Source: Stratiolaelaps scimitus (taxonomy: Eukaryota > Arthropoda > Arachnida > Mesostigmata > Laelapidae). From it: 64,000 nucleotides of DNA. The notes under the pieces are model-generated. The model searched no databases and was not told the origin of the DNA. It worked only from the letters and a program-made list of their open reading frames with translations. This document shows positions 57,901-64,000 of the stretch, in pieces. Location of the stretch: the NCBI GenBank assembly GCA_019614645.1, contig JABWDB010000035.1, positions 1,178,001-1,242,000 on the forward strand. The letters run 5' to 3'. Within the stretch, counting starts at the first letter, position 1; the number at the start of each line of letters is the position of its first letter. Both the position numbers and the translations under genes were made by a program.

Positions 57901-59040
57901 TCTCTCTCCCTCTATCTCTGCCTCGATAAAAATGAGTTCACTACTTCGCAGTATTAGTTAATCAAGCATATTCGCTCATGGCGTTCGCGGGACACTGAAG
58001 TCGATTCCCGAAAATTTTCTGATAACAGCAATGCCTTCATATGTGTACAGCTGATTTACTTTGAATATGTTGCTTGTCCCTTACTATATTCTATAGTAGT
58101 CAGTTAGTTAGTTGCATAGTTAATGATTGCGACATTTTGTTATTTCAACAACAATACTTATGCTTCTAGGTATCATTTGTAATTCGAATAGATTTCTGGG
58201 CCATTTTGTATTTGGCCGCCACGTTGACAACTACACTCGTTTAGGTGCCGGTGCCTACCACTCGATACCACTCCGAACGTATGGTGCCAAATAGGCATCA
58301 AATGTCTGAGACTCTCAATGAATGCATCAACGAATGCTTTTGATACAAGGCCACAGCGATGCTGGCCAATTATGCCGATTCAAGCTAAACAGCATTGAAC
58401 GAGACGGGTGATTTTGATGATACTAATCCCAAAGGGAAACATCCGGTTGCGGTCTCGTTAATCTTCTTTTTCTAGGCTGGCCGAGGTTCGTAATACTCTC
58501 AATCCAAAAAATAAGGACAAGTCGCTACAAAGACAGCGTTATCTTTTATGGTGTAGAAAACACGTAACAAAGGTGTATTTTTAGTGTATTTTTGTCATAA
58601 TATATGCATCTAGTTGTGTGGATATATATGAGGTATTTTAGAGATCCTATCGCTGTCTATTGTAATTGCACTCCTTCGCTTTTTATTGTGGATAGCTAAT
58701 ACTATCCGGGTGCAAACGGCTCACCTTCAGAAATACGTTGAGTGGAAACAGATACCGTATCGCCTATTTCCGCAGTCTGTACTCGGTTTAATAAGGACGC
58801 GGAAATGACCAACGGTTAAACCTAATATGTATTACCTAATTTTACGTTGTTATTCAGCCACTTACCCGAGCACGTCAATGTCGTTCGATTAGCTGACAAA
58901 ACGCGCTTCCAGTTCCTCTACCGCAAGAGCGTTGTGCGGTTAGTGCGGTTAGTTGGGGTCCCCCCCCTGCAAGCCATTATATCTCGTACGAATTAGCATT
59001 AATCACATGTTACATCGTTCAAAATCACAATCGACATACG
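57900..59040. other. Intergenic, no supported gene
   Basis: AT-rich DNA with no convincing frame, repeat or RNA gene. Confidence 0.4.
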
Positions 59041-60060
59041 AGGATGCCCACAGCCGTAGTCTACGCTCCGTTTATCCCGATACTGTCTAGCGTCACGGTG
59101 ATCTCCTCTCCTCTCAACCGTCACCGACCGCCCACGATAGGTCACTTATACGGCTGGGACGGCGGCAATTTGTGCGCGCTACCTGCATTGCGCGGTATGG
59201 CAGTGCAGGGCCGGTCGCAGCTGTGCAAATACAATACATGTTGATCATGCGCGCGCGCGCGCCTCGTGCGATACAATAGTACTCTGAAACTATGATAGAT
59301 TGACAGCTCTCGTGCTGATGCCGAAACTTAGCGTCGCGATGGATGATGGGGGGGGGGGGGGGGGCGCGAGAAGATACAGCCTCCAGCTCTTTGTTTCCGT
59401 CGCAGTCCCTCGACCAGAGATGGGATATCAGCGTAAAAAGGCTGAACGGACGGACGGACGGGGGCTGAGAGCCTGCCGGCCAAGGGAAAGCTCGCCTCGT
59501 CGGCATCGTCGCGCTGTGTGTCCCTCTGCATCTGGGTGGGTGTGCGTTCGGGTGCGTGGTAATGATTATTGGGTAAGTCATCAAGAACGGAGCGAACAAC
59601 TCCGGCCGGTCCCGATGTCGCCGTGGCGTCAGTAGTTGTTTCCCGCTGTCCCGCTTGCCCTGGTCCGCGGCTAACCATCATGGCAGCGGGGTAGTGTCCC
59701 TGGTTGGGGAGCCGGTGTCCTGTCGCTTCTCTATTCGTTTTCGTCATCAGCGGAAAAAGCAGCGCAGACAGGGGTCTGACTGGCGAACCGGAGTCTCCGC
59801 ATGTTGCGAGAGAGAGAGAGAACCCCCGGGAATGAGCGTAACGGAGGTTGGAGGACGATGCTACGAAGGAGGCTGATATGTGCTGTGTGAGCACTTCAGA
59901 TCCCGGACGTGGGCCCGCCCTCATACGACCTCCTTCGGCAGACGCCGCTCAGACAATACAAGTGACTTGCCTTATAGATCGGCCTTATAGCCGCGGACAG
60001 ACCAGGAGCTTTACCGATGCACTAAGGCAAGAATCGATACTGTACGGGGATCTATGAACC
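59040..60060. other. GC-rich island with (CG)n and G17 tracts
   Basis: Contains a gcgcgcgcgcgcgc run at about 59248-59262 (Z-DNA-prone) and a 17-base G run at 59348-59364. A 198-codon minus-strand frame (59328-59924) overlaps others in different frames and is judged spurious. Confidence 0.35.
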
Positions 60061-60069
60061 TATGGAGTA

Positions 60070-60090
60070 TGCACGTCAATTTGACGTGCA
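60070..60090. promoter_or_regulatory. 21-bp palindrome with two TGACGTG half-sites
   Basis: TGCACGTCAA, one T, then TTGACGTGCA. TGACGTG is a known core for ATF6/XBP1- and CRE-type bZIP factors. It lies at the edge of a GC-rich island. Confidence 0.4.
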
Positions 60091-60479
60091 AGACCTTTCC
60101 CCGCAGTACTCCAATCTATTGTACACGTATACGTGGAGTATCTACCATTTGCGCCCATGTGGTTAACTGATAACACGATAATGTTGCTGAGTTAGGATCC
60201 TCTAGGACATCAGTAAGATATAGTGAAGCTGGTTATTATCGATTATCTATGAGTTTCGTTATTTTGGCCTATTGCCTCTGTTGCGACGTATATGTGTTCT
60301 TTACGAGAAATGGAGCTCACATTGTCGCTTTCTAAGCTCCAAAATCTTATGTTTTTCCTGATGCCTTCCAGGAATCGCTTGTAATTTGGCTGCATAAGCC
60401 CACATAGGGCAAAACGATTTGCAGCACCCTGTCCAGCTGTCCTCTCCTTCAACGGTGGTATATGTTCCAATTACTATCC

Positions 60480-62200
60480 ATGGAGACAATGTGCCTCTGC
60501 AACGTAGACAATGTAGTCGAGCAGCTAGCAAACACGCGAAATCAACTAGAGAGGAATTGAGCAAACATGGCGCACTACGCAAGGAACTCGGCGGGCAATT
60601 CGTCGGAAAAGCCACTCATGCAAGATGGTCGGTTCAGCCGACAGCGAACGCAGCACACGTGGCCACAAAGAGTGTCGGGTAGACACACAATGATAGAAGG
60701 AGCCGGTGGAATACAGCAACACGGACAGAGGAGAAGAAAATAGAAACGGACTACGTGGCAAAGCAATGAGAGAGAGAGATATGGGATGCAATTACTCGTC
60801 GATCTGCGATAGGCCCTTGTCCTGGTTGGCTTTCCTGGACAGAGATAGAGTGAAAGGCATAGACTGCGCCCACTGTGTAGATATATAATCGACCGCGGAA
60901 CCACCCGTCTCAATAGGAGGCGACAAGAGGGACGTGTAAGCGTGGCCGGACAGAAGAAAGGTGTATGAGGGAATCGGGAACTCGATTCCGGGATCCGGTC
61001 AATACTGTTGTTCTTGGCGGGCGGGTAGAAACGGAGACTCGGCCATATCTACACCGGGTCGACACAACGATACACACACACACACATACGCGTTCTTGTA
61101 ACGGAACTGCTGGCGGGAGGATCATTACTTGGCGTCGAGGCGAAGTATATCTGAAGCGACGGTGTCAGTGGCAGAGGGGAACATTTTGACCCCAAGTATG
61201 ACCCCACTACTCTACCGCCCATACCGTCTGCTCAACCACCAAAAACTACTGTTTTCGGCTGCGGGCCCGCTACCATCATCATCATCATCGTCATCAACAG
61301 CAGCAGCAGCAGCCACCGCCACCACTAGCACCATCACGACGACTCGGGCACTCGACGGCAACCGAGCGACCGACGGGTCGACCGTTGTATTAACGTGCTT
61401 GCCTTCGTTCAGCTGCTTTTACCCGAAAGCGAGTGGGTTCTCCATCTCCCTCGGGGCACCGTGCTTTCGCGATGTAAGCGAGGCGTTTCGGGGCGGGAGA
61501 CGCTTGTGTAGGGCTCGTGTATGGGACGAGGCTTGGGCCGACCCTCACTCGGCGGCGCCGTTCCCGCGCCGGCTGTGCGCTTGCGGTAAGACCGGCCGGC
61601 GCTATTAAAAACAGAATGTTCTCACTCCTTTCCAAGACCAACCGCATTAGACCCCGGCGCCGCCGCCGCCGCCAACGCCGCCACCACCGCCGCCGCCGCT
61701 GGTACTGCCGCGGTAGTAGCAGCAGCAGCCGCCGCAGCCAGCCCAGGAATCTCAGGTCTTCCTTTATGTCTTCGCACAGCCAACCATACAACGAGCGAAC
61801 GGAGCGACCTCACTCTCTGACTCGAGGCGTCCTCTCTCCTTCTCGCTGTCATTCGTAGCCGGCTGACGGCGCACCGCTGCCCGCCCCGTCCCCGCCCCCC
61901 TGCGCTCTGCCCAGGTCTTACCTCATAGCACGGCACGGGAGTTCGGAACAACAGCAGCCGCCACCGCCGCTGCCGCTACCACCGTCACACGGAGCCACCA
62001 GAGACAGCAGCAGCAGCAGCAGCAACAGCAAAAAGGGACAATCTTAAATACCTCAGGAGCGTCGCCCGGGTTTTCCCTTTCAACGTGGCCACTCTATACT
62101 CCTACGCTTATGCTGTGCTCGAATACTGTCTTCGTTGTCTGTTGAACAGCGAGAGATGGAAAGGAAGAACATTTGTAAAGTGGCTTACGTAATCGATGGA
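60480..62200. other. GC-rich, CAG/GCC-rich island with a strong splice donor
   Basis: Contains ATC/CAG/CAC runs (61275-61340), GCC/CGC runs (61655-61700), GCAGCA runs (61715-61740) and CAG repeats (62003-62030). TTGCG|GTAAGA at 61586 is a strong plus-strand donor. Frames on both strands are made of homopolymeric residues. It resembles a 5' UTR of a regulatory gene, but no coding exon is supported. Confidence 0.35.
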
Positions 62201-62448
62201 AATAGATGCAATAGAACTTGATACGGTGTGCGATCACTTAATTACTTTATAAATCTGCGAAGAAGTCAATCGGAAAAATCTCACCTGAAAATAAATATAT
62301 ATCTACTTAGTATATATATATATACACTAACTGCTAATAATATACTAGACATATTTCTGTCAATATTCGTTTTTTGTTATATTCAGACCTATTGTTTTAT
62401 CCTGACCTTGTTTTATATACACCTTTTATTCAATTTTTTTTTTTTTCG

Positions 62449-62516
62449 AGAACTTAAGCATTGTGAAACTGCAGTTCCGAAAAAAAACCACTAATGAAAT
62501 GAAATGAAATGAAATT
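62449..62516 (+). repeat. Retroposon 3'-tail motif, copy 5
   Basis: Contains gaacttaagcattgtgaaac, tgcagttccg, an A run and tandem aatgaaatga. It links the motif blocks of copies 2 and 3. Confidence 0.55.
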
Positions 62517-63078
62517 ATATATTGTTACTAGACATATTGTTATGGAACACGCTGGAAATAATATAATCCAGGAAAAAATATAATAAAAAATGTTCTTCGA
62601 GCTGACCCTCAGCTGTTCCCCTATCTGACAGGCCTCAGCTCTTAACCTTTAGGTATTACTATGAGGACCTGTCGGGACCACCATAGGAAAAAATATAATA
62701 GGCATTGTCGATGTGTATATATATATACGTGACAGTGCGCACGCGCCAGGATAAATTGCGCCAGTAGCTGCGTTATCACTCTTCATTATATAGTACATAC
62801 ATATACATATAATATACCTACAGGGCGCTGGAGTATGTGCTCTATCAATGAAAAAAGTTTCCAGCTGAGGAAGCCACGGCGAGGACAATCGCTGAACCGA
62901 AGTTATCAATAACGCAAGCAACTCCCACTGGGCGAGCTCATGCGGTTTTTATTTCTTGTGAAGCTGCGCATGCCCATCCCTTGTGTGACAGTATTATCTA
63001 TATTTAACGATTATTGCTATCGTTCGACCACCTTGACTACAGTTACATTCACCCATTCACCGTATACCTAAAAGTAAA

Positions 63079-63262
63079 TTTTCCGAGCTGGCTCACCAAC
63101 CGACGTTTAACCTTCCACGGTACAACTGCTTTTGGCATTGTTTCACAAGACGGACCCTTTTAAATGCAAATGTGCAACGGTGCGGAATCGAACCCGTGCG
63201 CGCCTACCTGTCTCGCCCGGTTGCGAGGTGGGCGCACACAAATGCACCCCGCCACCGGGCTT
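63079..63262 (-). mobile_element. tRNA-derived SINE, copy H
   Basis: Nearly full length. The plus strand has ttccgagctggctcaccaac, tacaactgcttttggcattg, aaatgcaaatgtgcaacggt, an inverted B box (gaatcgaacccgtg, that is GGTTCGATTC on the minus strand) and the inverted head near gccaccgggc. It aligns with copies A, B and E over its whole length. Confidence 0.75.
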
Positions 63263-63589
63263 CATACTCAAAAGAGATGAAGTAATGCTTCTTGTCTACA
63301 GCTGGATCTAGCAAGCGCTGGAAACAACTTCATGAGGTCAGCGTATTTGACATTTGACCTGTTAAGGCAAAGCGCATAGCTTGGCTTTCGATACCGTTAC
63401 ATGGTTGTCGACAATAATCAAACCAATAACTATTGGCTTCACGTTCGCCTCTATGTAGCGTGGATTATGCGCGTGTACTTCTAGTGGGAGTTCGTTTAAT
63501 GGAATAGTAATACTCACAATGATAATAATAGTAATACGAATAATTCTCGGACTAGTGCATACGAAATTATAATTTGGTTCATATCTTAC

Positions 63590-63810
63590 CTCTGACGGGT
63601 GTCATGACAGTTGAACAACTCGTCTCTACAGCTGGGTACTTTTGGTGGTGGCTGGCGCTTGGGCGTGGAGCCCTGCGCTGGTCTTGCAGATATCGAACAC
63701 CGGGTGTGATGCTGGATGTGGGCCCCAGATACCATTCTCTCTACATCTAACCACAAAGCCACCCTCGATCTACTACTGCCTTTGATCATCTCTGATCCAT
63801 CTGTGACCAC
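63590..63810 (-). CDS. Candidate internal exon with a possible LDL-receptor-A start
   Basis: On the minus strand an open frame ends at CAGAG|GTAAGA (donor at 63589), where the first stop (TAA) lies inside the donor. The last residues, PSCRDELFNCHDTRQ, fit the start of an LDL-receptor class A repeat (C-x4-F-x-C), which would continue in the next exon. Before this lies a basic, Pro-rich linker (GSTPKRQPPPKVPSC). The acceptor is uncertain; cgtggtcacag near 63802 is possible. The next exon was not found. Confidence 0.3.
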
Positions 63811-64000
63811 GAAGCCACGTAATGCTGAACGCGATAGTCACGCACGATAGTGGCGCGCAACGGAGAGCAGTGGATTAGGTGGTAATTTCATCTGTTGAGA
63901 GCATTATGAGGCCATTGGGGCTAATTCATCGCTAGTTGTCTGGCCTTCATTTTTCAGCGCATGTTGCAGTGCGAAGGTTCGCTATGTGGTACATAAGCAT

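Noticed and set aside
59328..59924. A 198-codon minus-strand open frame
   Set aside because: It contains poly-Pro from a G run and overlaps equally long frames in other phases; no splice or homology support.
62588..62640. A possible eighth SINE fragment (gagctgaccctcagctg)
   Set aside because: Only about 20 bases resemble the family; the following sequence diverges at once.
1..64000. Search for CRISPR arrays, operons, rRNA genes and bacterial-type systems
   Set aside because: No regularly spaced direct repeats, no ribosome-binding-site-led gene strings and no rRNA-like sequence; the window is plainly eukaryotic.

Overview
This is eukaryotic nuclear DNA, most probably from an arthropod. Two tandem genes for secreted Gly/Tyr-rich and Val-Pro-rich proteins of arthropod cuticle type, canonical GT-AG splice signals with pyrimidine tracts, AATAAA signals, mariner relics, a tRNA-derived SINE family and many (TA)n tracts all point that way. 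A chelicerate (mite or tick) is plausible, but the sequence alone does not prove it. Gene density is low and most long open frames are chance ORFs in GC-rich, low-complexity stretches.

Layout. 0-5 kb: the 5' part of a cuticle-like gene (minus strand, running off the left edge) and a complete paralogue (3738-4526, minus) with TATA-like and poly(A) signals; SINE/retroposon debris lies between them. 5-10 kb: intergenic DNA with a SINE and a second retroposon abutting at one target site that is present three times. 10-13 kb: a candidate terminal exon (minus), then a decayed non-LTR retrotransposon (plus). 13-34 kb: mostly non-coding, with GC-rich islands (16, 20-22, 29-31, 33.5 kb), SINE copies, a tRNA-Ser-like relic and a mariner relic at 26 kb. 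34-43 kb: an unidentified 142-codon ORF ending in a hairpin, a GC-rich island with a possible first exon, a mariner relic at 38.5 kb (minus), and a candidate terminal exon with poly(A) signal at 40.6-40.9 kb (minus). 43.9-46.0 kb: the best new gene, a two-exon plus-strand gene for a 439-residue disordered protein, with phase-compatible splicing and a poly(A) signal. 46-51 kb: a large GC-rich, trinucleotide-rich region with weak exon candidates on both strands. 51.7-52.7 kb: a mariner element with both inverted repeats and TA target duplications but a decayed transposase. 53.8-54.3 kb: a compact candidate locus with a 40-bp intron and a signal-peptide ORF. 57-62 kb: further GC-rich islands with strong splice donors, possibly 5' exons of genes with long introns. 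63 kb: a SINE and a candidate LDL-receptor-A-like exon (minus).

I see no operon, CRISPR array, rRNA or intact tRNA gene. The genes do not form an obvious pathway; only the two cuticle paralogues are clearly related. Exon candidates without a recognised family are open-frame-plus-splice-signal predictions and carry low confidence.
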